DNA from: Selaginella moellendorffii
Lineage: Eukaryota > Streptophyta > Lycopodiopsida > Selaginellales > Selaginellaceae
Assembly: GCF_000143415.4 (NCBI RefSeq)
Contig: NW_003314355.1
Location: 200,302 to 264,301, forward strand
Direction: 5' to 3'
Length of the DNA stretch: 64,000 bases
Shown here in pieces: positions 31,658 to 45,400 of the stretch. Under the pieces are notes generated by a model. It was not told the origin of the DNA, searched no databases, and was given only the letters and a program-made list of their open reading frames with translations. Position 1 is the first letter of the stretch; the number at the start of each line of letters is the position of its first letter. A program made the translations under genes and the position numbers.

Positions 31658-31672
31658 TATGGGTGGTGGAGT
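31658..31672 (+). promoter_or_regulatory. Polypurine tract of the non-autonomous element
   Basis: TATGGGTGGTGGAGT immediately precedes LTR F. The same tract precedes LTR H and the chromovirus 3' LTR. It would prime plus-strand DNA synthesis. Confidence 0.7.
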
Positions 31673-32870
31673 TGTGAGACACAAAATCCCTAGGCCCCAA
31701 AGTGGAGCCAGAAGGGCGCCACATGGTAGTGGCCGAAGCGAGAGCCAAACGAGCGTAACACGTTTGGACCAAAAGCTCCGACTTGAAAAGTCAAGAGCGG
31801 GAGTGGAACTCCCAACGAAGTGCTCGAGGAAGGAGCACGAAGCGAGCAAAAGGCGAGGCTCCAAAAAGGGACCCAAAAGGACTAACACATGACACGTGGG
31901 AGTGTCCGAGATGGACTCGAGTTGGAGTCCGAAGTGGAGTCCGAGATGGACCCGAGTTGGAGTCCGAAGTGGAGTCCGAGATGGACCCGAGTTGGAGTCC
32001 GAAGTGGAGTCCGAGATGGACCCGAGTTGGAGTCCGAAGTGGAGTCCGAGATGGACCCGAGTTGGAGTCCGAAGTGGAGTCCGAGATGGACTCGAGTTGG
32101 AGTCCGAAGTGGAGTCCGAGGTGGACCCGAGATGGACCCGAGTTGGAGTCCAAAGTGGAGTCCGAGATGGACCCGAGATGGAGTCCGAGATGGAGTCCGA
32201 GATGGAGTCCGAGGTGGACCCGAGATGGACCCGAAATGAAGTCCGAGATGGAGTCCGAGATGGAGTCCGAAGTCGAGACCGAGACCGGGACCGAGACCGG
32301 GACCGAGACCGAGACCGAGACCGAGACCGGGACCGAGACCGAGACCGAGGCCGAGGCCGAGGCCGAGACCGAGACCGAGCCCGAGTCCGAGTCCGAATCC
32401 GAGTCCGAGTCCGAGTCCGAGTCCGAGTCCGGAGCCTTTGGTGAGCTCCAAAAGTTTGGTGAGCTCCAAAAGTATAGTAGGGGGAGGACTGCAGTGGAGC
32501 CAGTTTGGCCAGGAAAGGCCAGTTTGGCCCAGGAAGGCCGGACCCAGTGTTGGGTGATGAGCTGCCCACTGGGAAGTCCAAGACTAGAGTGAACACGGAC
32601 CGACAAGCGGGGTAGCTTGGTGAAGTGTTCAAGAGCCGGCTCTAGTTCCCCCGGGAGATCGACTGGCCGATGCTCTCAGTCCAAGTGTGGGTGGCACTAC
32701 CTACTTGGATACCAGGCGTGGCTCAACGGAACCTCGCTCTAAGCCCATGGCTAGAGCACCTAAATGCGAAAGGTGGGGAGAGTACCCAGGTGGCTCGCGT
32801 AAGGCCACGGTGTTCCGAAATGGTGTCCCAAAGTCCCAGACTGTGGAAAGGAAGAGGGGTAGCCCTCGGG
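31673..32870 (+). mobile_element. LTR F, 3'-truncated at the junction with LINE copy 1
   Basis: Starts TGTGAGACAC after the polypurine tract and breaks off after AGCCCTCGGG, where LINE ORF1 sequence begins. The hexamer array is about 31900-32430. Just after it the usual GTGAAAGCCCAAAGCG block is missing and GGTGAGCTCCAAAAGT is duplicated, a local rearrangement unique to this copy. Confidence 0.85.
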
Positions 32871-33901
32871 CAATACTGAGGCAGTTTGCTATGTTCATAA
32901 GGATGGAAGGAATGCCAGTGGGAGACAGAGTCACGGTCAAAGTCAGGATTCCGAAAGAAGTACACATCCCCTTCGAGATAGAACTCAAGCCAGGGAAGGG
33001 GGAAGTGCCAAGAAGGATTCGGGTTATGCTGCTACCGAACCCGAGTGTGTGCATCATCTGCCGGCGAACAGGACACATTGGGAAACACTGTTTGGCCAGA
33101 GGAGCAAGCATGGGGGGAATGCCGGAAACAGGGGAAGACCGACAAAAAGCAAACAGTGGCTTGGAAGGCAAGAAACGAGGAGCAAGAGGGGAAAGGGAAG
33201 CAATAGAGAAAGCGGCCTCCAGTGGAGAAAGCAAGAAGCCTCGAACAAAAGGACAGAAGGAGGAGGGACAAGGGGAGCAATCAACAGCAGCCAAGCAGGA
33301 AAAAGGACAGTCGGGGACATCACGAGGAAAAGAATGGAGGCCAACAGGAAGACTTTTTGAAGGACAAGCCGCGGGGGAGGCAAAGGGACCTGACACTGAA
33401 GTAGAGACTGTTCAGGATAAAGGAGAACTACCACCTCAGCAGGCAACACAGAGGGCGCCGGGGCCAGTAGAACAAGAACAACAACAATCACATTCAAGAT
33501 CAGGAAGAACGGAAGACTTTGCAAGAGGAAACTGCCCGCCAGTGTTCACCCCACCGAGAAGAGCAGTATGTGAAGTAGAGCTCTATGTCAGTGGAACGAA
33601 CCCTCCCAAGCTCCTGGGGGAATGGATTGACAACAGAGTTGGATACGCTCCGCCGGCAATTTTGATCACGCCCGGACAAGACATAGGCCGGACCCTGGAG
33701 GACATCCTGGCCTACAACTTCAACTGGAACCCGCAGAGGTTCTCGATTCGAGAAGACAATTTTGTGGAGCAAGCGCCGAACTTGTTCAGGTTCCGAGGAA
33801 CGGCGAGAATCCCGTTTGCATGGCCACTCCGACCAATGGGCCCATACCATTGGGTGGAGAGACAGCGTCTTGGCAGCGCCCGAGGATTCAGAAATGGTTA
33901 A
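32871..33901 (+). pseudogene. LINE copy 1 ORF1, C-terminal part
   Basis: This encodes the end of the RRM-like domain, the zinc knuckle C-x2-C-x4-H-x4-C ([14 protein letters not shown]), a long charged Q/E/K-rich stretch and the conserved tail. The N-terminal two thirds are missing. Translation of the upstream LTR happens to be open in the same frame, extending the ORF artificially to 32687. It stops at TAA 33899-33901, overlapping the ORF2 ATG. Confidence 0.85.
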
Positions 33902-36900
33902 CGTCAACGTGAGAACGTGGAACGTGGGAGGCCTGAAGAAGGAGAGATCAGCGCTGAATAACAAAAAGACGAAGTTTAGACAGTACCTTAGACAAATAGA
34001 AGGTGTGACTCAATGTTTTGATTTCCTGTGTGTGCAAGAGCATAGGCTCTCAAGTATGGACCTGGTTTATAAGTTTACGAAAGGGAAATATTTCTGGAAT
34101 CCGGCAGTATCATGTAGTGGAGGCACATTAATAGTGGTGAAAGGCCAGTGGGAATCCCTGGTCGAAGAACTTGCAATACTGGTACCGGGTAGAGCACAGT
34201 GCGTCCAGTTTAAGATAGGAGATATGCTAGTGGGCCTCCTGAATGTATACGCACCGGCAGGAAGCTCATCTGAAAGAGCAGATTTCTGGAATGAGCTGGT
34301 ACACCGAATACCAGCACAACCCTCAACATGGATGGTCACGGGAGATTTCAACTTTGTGGAAGAAGTGCTAGACAAAGACGGGGGAGAAATGAGAGATAAA
34401 AGGACAAGCAGGGAAAGAGCAATGTGGGCACAACTAGTGCTAGCGCTGGGGTTAGAGGATACGTACAACATCCCGGGTTTTGTACAACACCAGCCAAGGT
34501 TCACGTGGCAAGAGCACCAGCAACGGGGAATTCAACGAAGACTGGACCGTTTTTATGTTTCACCCGAACTGTGTCGGAATAGTGGCAAATTAGACATAAC
34601 AACGGGATACAGAGACTTCTCGGATCACAACTCGGTGTCATTGACGCTCCCCATCTTAAAAAGGTGGGGAACAAAGAGGCCCGCTCCGGTGTCTTGGAAA
34701 AACTTTGAGGACGGAAAGTTGAATGACTATATAAAAGAAAAATGGAACCAGCAAGAAGGAGGAGACCTGCCCAAGTTCACAATCAAGATAGCCAATGAAA
34801 TCCGGAAAAAGACACAGAACAAGAGAAGAAAAGTGTTCAAAAAAGTGCAAGCAATAAGAAGAAATATTGAAGCTATTAAGAGATTGATCAGGTTGGACCC
34901 GCTGGACGCGTCACTGAGAACCCAGCTCGCAAGAACCAAAGCCCAGCTTTTCACCCTGGAAGCGGAAAAAATGGAGGCGTTTATAAGGACGGGGCACCTC
35001 AAATGGCATAACAGTGAAAATGCGCTAAACAAAGAGTTTTATAAGTCCATAAAAGCAAGAGTTACGTCCCCACCAATGTTCGGGCTCAAGGATGACCAAG
35101 GCATGATGCACACGAGCTTACAGGAGATGCATAGGATGGCTGAGACATACTACCAAGAACTGTTTAGAGCGGAACCGTGGACAGAAGAAAGGAAGATGGC
35201 TATGGAGGAAGTTCTTCAGTCGGTGCCACAGAAGGTAGATGAATCCGTAGCACGGGCCCTGTGCAGAAACTTCACCCTAGAGGAGCTAGAGGATGCAGTT
35301 AGAGATTTGAATGACGACAAGATGCCCGGAGAAGATGGGATGCCGCCAGCATACTATAAAGCAAATTGGGAATGGTTGGGGCCAGTAGTGTTGGACACAT
35401 GGAAAGAGGTGATGAGAACGGGACAATGGCCCTCAGGAGCCATAGATGGAATAATTGCGCTCATCCCCAAAAAAGGGGGGGATGCATCACTAATCAAGAA
35501 CTGGAGACCAATATCGATGCTAAATACACTATACAAGATAGTAGCCAAGGCGTTAGCCAAGAGGTTACGGCCGTTATTGCCAGAGACGATACACGACACC
35601 CAGAATGGATTTGTGGAAGGAAGACAACTAGTGGACAACATCCTGACAGTGCTGCTCACACAAGAACAAGTCAAGGACCAAGAATTAGAGATGGCAATAA
35701 TACTCCTGGATTACGAGAAGGCATATGACAGAGTAGACTGGGAGTTCCTGCAAGCGACGATGAGGAAGATTGGCATTCCAGAAAAGTTTATCGGATGGTC
35801 AGCCACCTTATACCAAGGCGCATCAAGCAAGGTCACAATAAATTGGACAGTGGGGAACACGATCAAGCTGCAACGGTCGGTAAGACAAGGGTGTCCATTA
35901 GCCCCGTTTCTATTCCTATTCGTGGCCGATGCTTTAGCGCACTATTTGGCAAGGGTAGATGGGCCGGAAGGGCTGGTACTGCCTGGGTGCAGAGACTCAT
36001 TGCAAGACCTGGCAGGGACAGCAGAAAGGCAGTTGAAATCCAGTGCCTTCGCAGATGACACAGGAATCATCACGTCAGGTTCCCCGGAGAACATGAGCAA
36101 GGTCAAGAAGGATTTGGACTTCTTCAACCTGGCAGCTGGCTCAAGAATAAACTGGGGAAAATCGGTAGGAATATGGCTACCAAGCTCTGACCCGCCAAAC
36201 TGGGGGAGTGAGTGGGATTTCAAGTGGCTGAAACAAGGAGAAACAACAAGGTACTTGGGGTTCCAGATAGGCCGGGCATACGACCCCCTCCCGCAGAATC
36301 AAAAAGCGGTCGGAAAGCTCAGAGATCAACTGAAATTTTGGGCGTCACGAAAGCTGTCCTTCTCGGCAAGATGTGTAGTGGCGAATAATATAGTGCTAGG
36401 GGCAATCTGGTTTCTGGCGGCATCATGGAACTTGGATAAGAAAACGTTAAGAGAAATGAACAAGCTCATCAGGACTTATGTATGGAAGGGTCAGGCAACA
36501 GTATCACGAGGAGGGGCAAAGGTTGGATGGAGCTCGGTTACAAGAGCAAAACAGGAGGGGGGGATAAACATAATAGATATAGAGGAACAATGCAAGGCGC
36601 TGCTTTTCAAGATCTTTCACCGAATGAACATGCCCGGAAACCAACCATGGAAACTCCTACTACGCCACCAACTGCTCAAAGTCATTCCAGACAGACTAGA
36701 ACACACGAGGCAAAACTGGGAAAAAGATGAAAGGTGGCTGTTCACGGAAGGCGCGCTGAAAATGCCAAGACCAAATACTTTCTCTGGGAAACTGTTCAGA
36801 TTGTGGAAAGAATTCAAGAGCAAGATGGAAAAAAGAAAACCAACAAACACCTACGAGCTGGACCGACAACCAGTATTTCTAAATAAGCTATTTCAATATA

Positions 36901-38327
36901 AGGGGAAATGTTTGGGAGAAACAGAGGACAGAGGAATAGACAAAGTATGCCGGGACCTTCACAGTGCTGGGATGAGAACATTTGCAGAAGCTGACTTGAT
37001 GATAAAAGTGGGGGACACAGAAATGAACAGAGATAGACTAAAGGCTTTCTATGGGCTGGAAATCTCAGCACACCGGCTGAAAAAGTTCGAAACAGCCTGG
37101 GAAGATGCGTGAGGGAACTGCAAACAGAGCATGAGGGAAGCCAGAGAAACGACACCAGCATGGTGGATAAATGAGGAAAAAGTGATATACACGGCAACTA
37201 AAGACCAGGCGAAATGTCTTGTCTTCGAGGTCGGGGTGGCTGGTAGACTGTTACCATACAAGGTGCCCGAGGAGAGCTCACGTCCGGACATGACAAGAGC
37301 AGAGCCAATACGAGTCATACGGATAGACAAGAAAACAGCATCAATGGACCCGATGGTAACAGAGGGCCAGGAAGCTAGGATGTACTGGTTCAGGCAACAA
37401 AAATTAAGCGAGCTGGCATGGGATCCGGTGGAATGGAATTGGCGGGGAAGGCAAAAGGAAGAATTTTTTGCCTACGAAACAAGATTGGGGAGAAGGCTCA
37501 TTCGACCGCGCAGTGACTCACTACTGGTATCAAGGATGAAACGAGCCAACATACAGGACAAGACACCACAGGAGATATTGAAAGAATTATGGAAAGGACG
37601 GTGGGCAGCAAAAACAAGATACTTCATGTGGTTGACAATGCAAGACCGGCTGCCATCAAAGCGGAACATACACCTCTCGGATCAAGCTTGTGACAAATGT
37701 GGAGCGAGGGAGACACAAAGGCACATACTATGGGAATGCAAAAGCGCACAGGACGTGTGGAGAAGCACGTGCTGGATGCTGCAACAGCACTCCCAAAGAC
37801 AAGTGTGCCTCACATATGAAGCGGCAGTGTGGGGCGAAGCTGCCGCAGGAATGCGAAATGGAACAGACTCTTGGAAATGGGCAGCAATAGAAGAAGGGGC
37901 ACCGAGGTTTGATCAACTCAACACAACTCGAACAGACACAGAAGGAATCCCAACAGAGATAATGGACCTATTGAGAGGAATTACAATGTGGGATGTATGG
38001 AAAGCCCGGTGCAATAGGATCTTTAACGACAGGGAAGAAGGACCAAGGGTGGTAGTGGCACGGGTGTGGTCTAGAATGATAACTGCAGCAGCAGCCCGGG
38101 TCCTACAACTGGAAAAGAGAGGAGGAAGAAATGGCCCAGAAAAAGCAAAAAAAGAAGCGCAGATCTGGCATTTTTTGTGGAAGCAAGGGGAGGCAGGTAC
38201 TCGGGAATGGATGTGGACACCGCCGGATGAATGGTTCCAAGTGACGCATCTCGGAAGACCTTCGGGCGCCAGTTCACGAGCAACCCCCCTTTCTGCTGGT
38301 ACTTCCATTGTAGGCTCCTCTAGATAA
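33894..38327 (+). pseudogene. LINE copy 1 ORF2: APE endonuclease, reverse transcriptase, zinc finger; one nonsense codon
   Basis: Starts at ATG 33894 in ATGGTTAA. The endonuclease shows WNVGG, CVQEH, NVYAPAG, GDFNF, RLDRF and SDHNS. The reverse transcriptase shows FVEGRQLVDN, LLDYEKAYDRVDW, RQGCPLAPF and SAFADD. A zf-RVT-type finger C-x2-C-x7-H-x4-C follows near the C-terminus. An in-frame TGA at 37110-37112, where copy 2 has CAA, splits the frame. Coding continues in phase to TAA at 38325-38327. Relative to copy 2 it has 12 extra bases in the linker near 34806. Confidence 0.9.
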
Positions 38328-38408
38328 AGGCTCTTTGCTGGTTTTGTGCCCAACGAAACCATGCCCAGTCTTTTTGGTTTTTTACTGGAAAATAAAAGGC
38401 CCCGTTTA

Positions 38409-38423
38409 ACAAAGTCGGACTAG
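38409..38423 (-). repeat. 28S-derived target duplication, left copy
   Basis: ACAAAGTCGGACTAG is the antisense of a highly conserved stretch of eukaryotic 28S rRNA. The same 15 bp begins the 28S fragment at 62126-62140. It is both the tail of copy 1 and the left target duplication of copy 2. Confidence 0.85.
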
Positions 38424-39401
38424 AAGAAGAGAGAAAGGAGAGAATGGCGAGTGAAGGCGGAGAGGAGAGGGAAGGCGCTAAGGCAAGAGGAGAGTAGAGA
38501 GGCTGTTGGGAGAGAGTGGAGTGGACGCTTGGGGGCGGCGGTGGAGCTGAACAGAAGTAAGGCAAGCGGATTGATCTTTTCGGCGGCAGACAGATCCGAG
38601 AGGGTTTTTTTCACTAACTGGTTGAATAGATCTGGAAGCGCCAGGCGAAAGCACGACTGATCTGAGTGTGGCCGGGCAGTGAGTTTGTTCCTTCTCTGGG
38701 TGTGGGTGACTCGCGCAAGTTACAGCAAAAGATTGGGTGGATAGAGCTAGTAGTGTGGTCCAAGCTGGTTTCAAGTCGGTGGCCCGGTTTTTTTCCGCGA
38801 GAGATCATCAGACAAAGGCTAAAGATCTGAGCTAGAAGCGAAGCCTCTCCTCCAGCTGCAAAGCGCAAGAAAAAGAGAAAAGAATCGAAAGCATCCCACT
38901 GAATCACCCCCGCCGTGCATTTTTTGGCTCGAAGCTCAAGTTTTGGAATGGCTCCAAAGGACATCCTTTCTGGCCCCCCCTCGGCTGACAGTATTGGCTT
39001 GTAAGAAAGTCCTTTCGGTCCTCGGGGGAACAGGCCAGAGAGGAGTAAGATCGCCGAGTCATGAAAAGCTGAGTGAAAAGTCTCAAAAGTCCCCCAAACA
39101 CTTCTCGCTGCATGCACTAAAAAAGAAAGAGCGCGTGCTGGGAGGATAAGAGGAACGGTCGCAATAAGGCAATGATCTGGAGTACTAGTCGGGGGGATCT
39201 TAGGCACAGCAAAACTGGGCTGGCCGGCTGAAATCAGCTTGGACCCGGAACTTTTGTCTGAAGGTTCAAAAGCTCTACGCGACCGAGATCTTGAGCAGAA
39301 GTAACTGGGCAAGAGGGAAGCTCCGCTTTAGTTGGAAGACCAAGCTCACTGGCCAGAGACACGCCCAAGAAAGGAAGTGCAAAGCTTGAAGCAAGATCAC
39401 G
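38424..39401 (+). promoter_or_regulatory. LINE 5' UTR, presumed internal promoter
   Basis: A 978-bp leader, purine-rich at its start (AAGAAGAGAGAAAGGAG), without a supported gene. LINE 5' UTRs usually hold an internal Pol II promoter; one inserted in rDNA could also be co-transcribed, but this copy is antisense to 28S. I see no clear TATA box. Confidence 0.5.
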
Positions 39402-42400
39402 ATGTTCAAAGGCAAGAAACCGCTGCTCTGGACGGCGAGGATGCGACCGAGAGGAGAAGAAGGGACGGAGGAGATGGTGGACACACGGCGGAACAAGATG
39501 GGAGGAATCGGGAATGACGGGAATCCCGAGACAACGGCTAGACGGCGAATGAATGTGGGTGCGGGAAATCCAAGGAAGGAGTTAAGAGGGGAGAACGGTG
39601 GAATAACTGTCAAGATCGTAGCAAATCGGGAGAAAAACGAGGACAGTAACAACGTCATCAACACGCAGCAAGTGGGAATAAAAGCGACTGAGCAAGTCAC
39701 TGTCGGAGGGGAGGGGAAGAAGGACAAGGCAACACGTGGAGATGCATGGGGGGAAAATCTAAGCATGAAATCCAGGGAAGGGACGCGTGGCGGGGCAATG
39801 TCCGAGGAGAAGCTGAAGAATCCAAGGAAACAATCATGTGCGATATCAACGTGGACAGGGAAAGGGGAAGAAAAACGTGGAGGAGTGGGCAGCAAATGGC
39901 GGAACGACAAGTGGCAACCAGGGTCAGCGCTATTTAAAGGGGACTTGTCAATTCGGAGGGCTTTATTTTCAGTAAAAGACGAAGGGCAGCGCGAAGAAAA
40001 AGGCAATGCGGTAAGCGAGAGGAGAGGGAAAGACAAGGGGGAAAAATCTCCGAAAGGAAAGAGGGTCGTAGACAAAGTGGAGGGAACGGAAGGGAAGGAA
40101 AAGGGGGAAAAAGAGGGAGAGAGGAGAAGAGGATCGCAAGAATCAGAGGGGGAACAACGGAAAAAAGAGGAAGACACCAGAGGAAGTATGCCGCGAGCAA
40201 GGACAACGGCGAGGATGATGTGAGACACAAAATCCCTAGGCCCCAAAGTGGAGCCGGAAAGGGTGCCACGTGGTAGTGGTTGAAGTGAGAGCCAAACGAG
40301 CGTAACACGTTTGGACCAAAAGCTCCGACTTGAAAAGTCAAGAGCGGGAGTGGAACTCCCAACGAAGTGCTCGAGGAACGAGCACGAAGCGAGCAAAAAG
40401 CGAGGCTCCAAAAAGGGACCCAAAAGGACCAACACATGACACATGGAAGTGTCCGAGATGGACTCGAGTTGGAGTCCGAAGTGGAGTCCGAGATGGACCT
40501 GAGTTGGAGTCCGAAGTGGAGTCCGAGATGGACCCGAGATGGAGTCCGAGATGGAGTCCGAAATGGAGTCCGAGGTGGACCCAAGATGGACCCGAAATGG
40601 AGTCCGAGATGGACCCGAGATGGAGTCCGAGATGGAGTCCGAGATGGAGTCCGAGGTGGACCCGAGATGGACCCGAAATGGAGTCCGAGATGGAGTCCGA
40701 GGTGGACCCGAGATGGACCCGAAATGGAGTCCGAGATGGAGTCCGAGATGGACTCGAGATGGAGTCCGAGATGGACCCGAGATGGAGTCCGAGATGGACC
40801 CGAGATGGAGTCCGAGATGAACCCGAGATGGAGTCCGAGATGGAGTCCGAGATGGAGTCCGAAGTCGAGACCAAGACCGGGACCGAGACCGAGACCGAGA
40901 CCGAGACCGCGACCGAGACCGAGACGGAGACCGAGACCGAGATCGGGACCGAGAACGAGACCGAGGCCGAGCCCGAGTCCGAGTCTGAGTCTGAGTCCGA
41001 GTCCGAGTCCGAGTCCGAGTCCGAGTCCGAGTCCGAGTCCGAGTCCGAGTCCGAGTCCGAGTCCGAGTCCGAGTCCGAGTCCGAGTCCGAGTCCGAGTCC
41101 GAGTTCGAGTTCGAGTCTGAGAGGGTGAAAGCCCAAAGCGTTTGTCTCCCAGACCCTAGGGGGTTTGGTGAGCTCCAAAAGTATAGTAGGGGGAGGACTG
41201 CAGTGGAGCCAGTTTGGCCAGGAAAGGCCAGTTTGGCCCAAGAAGGCCGGACCCAGTGTTGGGTGATGAGCTGCCCACTGGGAAGTCCAAGACTAGAGTG
41301 AACACAGACCAACAAGCGGGGTAGCTTGGTGAAGTGTTCAAGAGCCTGCTCTAGTTCCCCCGGGAGATCGATGTAAGGAACCAACTCGCCGAGGTGTCGT
41401 AGGCTAAAGGAACCCCGAAAGCATGACCAAAATGACAAAGAGTTCATCGGATGGGACCAAGTCGAAGATCGAGTCCAAGACCGACTCTAGGACCGAGTTC
41501 GAGATAGAGTCCGGAATCGAGTCCGAGACCGACTCGGGGACCGAGTTCGAGTCCGAGTTCGAGACCGAGTTCGAGACGGAGTCCGAGATCCGAAATCGGG
41601 TCCGAGACGGAGTCCGAGGTCGAGTCCGAGGTCGGGTCCGAGATCGGGTCCGAGATCGAGTCCGTGATCGAGTCCGAACCCGAATCCGAAGTCGGATCCG
41701 AAATCGGGTCCGAGATCGAGCCAGAGACTAAGTCCAAATACTAATACGGGTCAAGGGGTGAAAGCCCAAAGCGTGCGTCTCCCAGGGGGGGGGGGCTGCA
41801 GGGGGTTCCAAAAGTATAGTAGGGATAGTGAGGTCCAGGAACCAGTTTTGAAGGGACTCTCCAGTTGGGCTTCCAAACCGACTTGAGGTTGGGACTGGGA
41901 CTAAGGGGCCTTGGGTGGGAGTGAGCATGGACTTGGCTGGTGCCGGAGGGGCCATCCAAGGAAGTGCTCAAGAGCAGCTCCCACTCCCGAAAGGGAAACC
42001 GATTGCGGTGCTCCCGGCTCATGTGGAGTGGTGCCCCACTTGAGTACCATGCGGCTCATTGGTCCTCGCCCTTCCTAGGGGCTTGGGCCTTCCTTCGGGA
42101 CGGAAGTGGGGGGCGAGAGGTACCCATACCGGGCCGTTAGGCCACGGTGTTTCGCCCCGGCGTCCCGAAGCAAGTGTTGCACTCAAGACTTGGGATTTAG
42201 AGGGTCCCATGATCAAGTCTTGTGGTACCAAGGGATGTTAGGAACCTGGAAGCTTGGTGTGCTTGGCTGCTTGTGCTTGCGGGGAGTGTAGCCGAACCTT
42301 AAGTCCAGTCTAACCCGGGGAGGGGGATTGGGAGTGATTTGGGAATCCGTGGAAGGATGGCTAACACTCCGTTGCTCGTGCAGTGAGTAGCTGAAACCAA

Positions 42401-45400
42401 GTAGGAGTTGGTACCATAGGCGAGAACCTTGGCAAGGGAACTTAGCAAAAGCCAAGGCAGTGTTGGACGGATAGACGAGGTAAGCTGGCAAATTAGAAAG
42501 GAAAAATTTGTGGCTTACAATTTGGTATCGGAGCCTTTATCTCAGTTCTAGCGAAGGATAGAGGCGGATTGCTGGGAGATGGCAAGGGCAGGGCGTAAGC
42601 GAACCCAGGCGGAGACGGAACCTCCGCCGGAGCTGGAGCCTCCGGTTGAACAAGAGGCTATGGATGAGGAATCCTTGCATGAGGAGGACTCCAGTGAGGA
42701 AACTTCCAAACAGGAGTCCGGTGGCGAGGTTCGGTCGTCCAAGGCTCGATTGGACGTGCTAGAAGGACAGTTGGCACAGACCAATGCCCTGCTGGAGACT
42801 CTCGTACGCAAGTTAAAGCGTGACGAGAAGCGGAAGAAAAAGCGAAAGACTGCGGATGCTGGCAGCGCAGAAGGTGCAGACCCTTCGGCAGGGATTGAGG
42901 CAAAACCAGACAAGGTCGAACAGACCGAAGTGGAATCAGTCCCTCAGGCAGTTCCCAAGTACAAACCAAAGCCCCCAACGGTGTTCAAGGGAGTGAACGA
43001 CTATAAGGTTGTGGAGGATTGGTTTTACGATATGGAGGACTACTTCCGAGCGTTGCGGTTACCGAGCTCGGAGAAGGTCCCATGTGCAAAACCATACTTG
43101 GCAGATAATGCCAAGTCTTGGTGGGGAACAACGGAGGCCAACGAAGGACCGGTGGCCACCTGGGACATGATGAAGGCGAGGATCCGCGCGACATACGTTC
43201 CTCCGAATGCCACTCTGCATCTGAGAGATGAGCTGAGTAGGCTGAAGCAGACTGGAACCATCCAGGAATATGTGAATGGGTTCATGGCAAAGAGGATACT
43301 TGTCACGGACATGGGGGATATGGATGCGTTCCATGCCTTTATATCAGGTTTGCAAACCTGGGCTCGCGGTGAGGTGATGCGCTGGAACCCGACCAACTAC
43401 AAGGAAGCGTTGGATGCGGCCATCAAGGTGCATTTCAACGATAACCTGCGAAAGGGGAACACGACGGGGTCGGGATCCACGTTTCACAAAGGGGCCAAAC
43501 CGAGGGGAACATATAGCAAGGGGAAATTCAAGAAGAGTTTCTCTAAGAATGAGTCCTCGGGGTTCCGGAAAGGCAAATCCGGTGGCCAGCGAGCGAGTAT
43601 GTGGGGAAGTCAAGCGAAAAAAGACAAACCCACGGATAAGAAGGTCAAGTCGTATAGCAGCGTGGGCAACAACGTATGCTACAACTGCGGCGAAGCGGGA
43701 CACTTCTCAAGGGAATGTCCCTACCCGAAGAAGGCCAGAGCCAATATGGCCATCAAGTTGGGTGAAGTCCAAACTGAGGTATGTGATCCAGTCCCTAACT
43801 CAAAGTTACTCATTACACGAGCAACTTTGGTAGAGAGTCGTTCGCGACATCTACTAGCCCTCCGAGGGAAGCTCGGAGGTAGCTTTGTTAAGATCCTTAT
43901 TGACACGGGTGCTTCGGATAATTTTGTGGCTGCAGACATAGTCCGGCAAGCCGAACTAACGGTGCAGCGGCTAGGCGAACCAAGGACTATAGAGTTTGTT
44001 CAAGGTAGCCAAAGCACCGATGAGGTACTTCGACAAGCGAGAGTCGAAGTGGGGACATGGAAAGTGGACATGGATTTCACCGTCTTGGACATGGCGGGAT
44101 TTGACGTGATCTTCGGAATGGATTGGTTTAATCGGTTCGTGGTAGCCCTACATGGACAAGGTAGGAACCTTGTGGTATTGGCGAATGCCCAAGGAAGAAG
44201 ATCTAGGGTGGAGGCCCAGGATCTAAAGGTAGGGCAAAGCAAGGCCAAAGAGTCATGCTTAAACCTGGTGTCCACGAGAGGACAACTCACTAAAGGAACT
44301 AAGGCAGCCTTTTTGTGCTTACTCTCGGTGAAGAGTGACAAAAAGACAAGAACGGAAGAAGTACCTTTAGTGATCCAGCAGGTGCTGGACCAATTCCAGG
44401 ATACCATGCCAGAGGAGCTACCGGCGGGGTTGCCCCCCGCACGACCGATAGAACATAAGATTGAGCTGGTCGAGGGTGCTGAGGTGGTGGTTCGTCCACC
44501 CTATCGATTGAACAAAAAAGAACTCAAGGAGCTCAAGAGCCAACTAGAGGAGTTGGTGGACAAAGGGTATGTTAGGTTGAGCAAGTCGCCGTATGGGGCG
44601 CCGGTGCTATTTGTGAAAAAGAAAGATGGATCTATGCGCATGTGCATAGACTACCGGTTGCTCAACAAGTATACCAAGAAGAACAAGTACCCTTTGCCAA
44701 GGATCGAGGACCTGTTCGATAGGTTGGGAAAGGCAAAATACTTCTCGAGGATTGACCTAAGGTCAGGATACTACCAGATCAGGGTAGCTGAGGAAGATGT
44801 CGAGAAGACAACCTGTCGAACGAGGTATGGGAGCTTTGAGTTTTTGGTGATGCCCTTTGGGCTGTGCAATGCGCCGGCAACGTTTTCGGCGTTGATGAAC
44901 CACATCTTTGTACCCTATTTGGATCGCTTCGTGGTCGTCTATATTGACGACATCTTGATCTATAGCGAGACGCTAGAGGAGCATGCCGAACACTTGGCGA
45001 AGGTGTTTGAGAAACTAAGGGAACACAAACTGTATGCTAAAGAGAGCAAATGTGACTTTGCTCAACAAGAGGTAAAGTTTCTCGGGCATGTGGTGGGCCA
45101 GGACGGGCTCAAGGTGGACCCGGAGAAGGTCCAAGCGATCCAGGAATGGGAACGACCATCGAATGTACATGAGTTGAGGGCGTTCCTGGGGCTATGCAAC
45201 TACTATCGAAAGTTTATCAGACACTATTCGAGAGTAGCCCTGCCCTTAACGGACCAAACAGGAAAAGGGAAGATGGTATGGACAGCGGAATGCGAGGCGG
45301 CATTCGTCCACCTCAAAGGGAAGTTGAGGAAGGCTCTGGTGTTGGCATTACCAGACTTTGGTAAGGACTTTGAGGTAGACACGGATGCTTCGGACTTTGC

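Larger units (their letters stand above)
25808..31672 (+). mobile_element. Internal region Int2 of the non-autonomous LTR element
   Basis: Runs from the primer-binding site to the polypurine tract TATGGGTGGTGGAGT before LTR F. It is interrupted by solo LTR E. Without that insert it is about 4.2 kb. I find no gag or pol coding, so it fits a LARD-type non-autonomous element. The first ~1,015 bp (25808-26822) are present only here. Int1 lacks them and Int3 starts slightly later still. Confidence 0.8.
32871..38408 (+). mobile_element. LINE copy 1, 5'-truncated
   Basis: It starts inside ORF1 and ends ...GGCCCCGTTTA, followed by the 28S-derived ACAAAGTCGGACTAG (38409-38423). By eye it is nearly identical to LINE copy 2. 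The next LINE's 5' end begins immediately, at 38424, so the two are head to tail. Confidence 0.9.
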
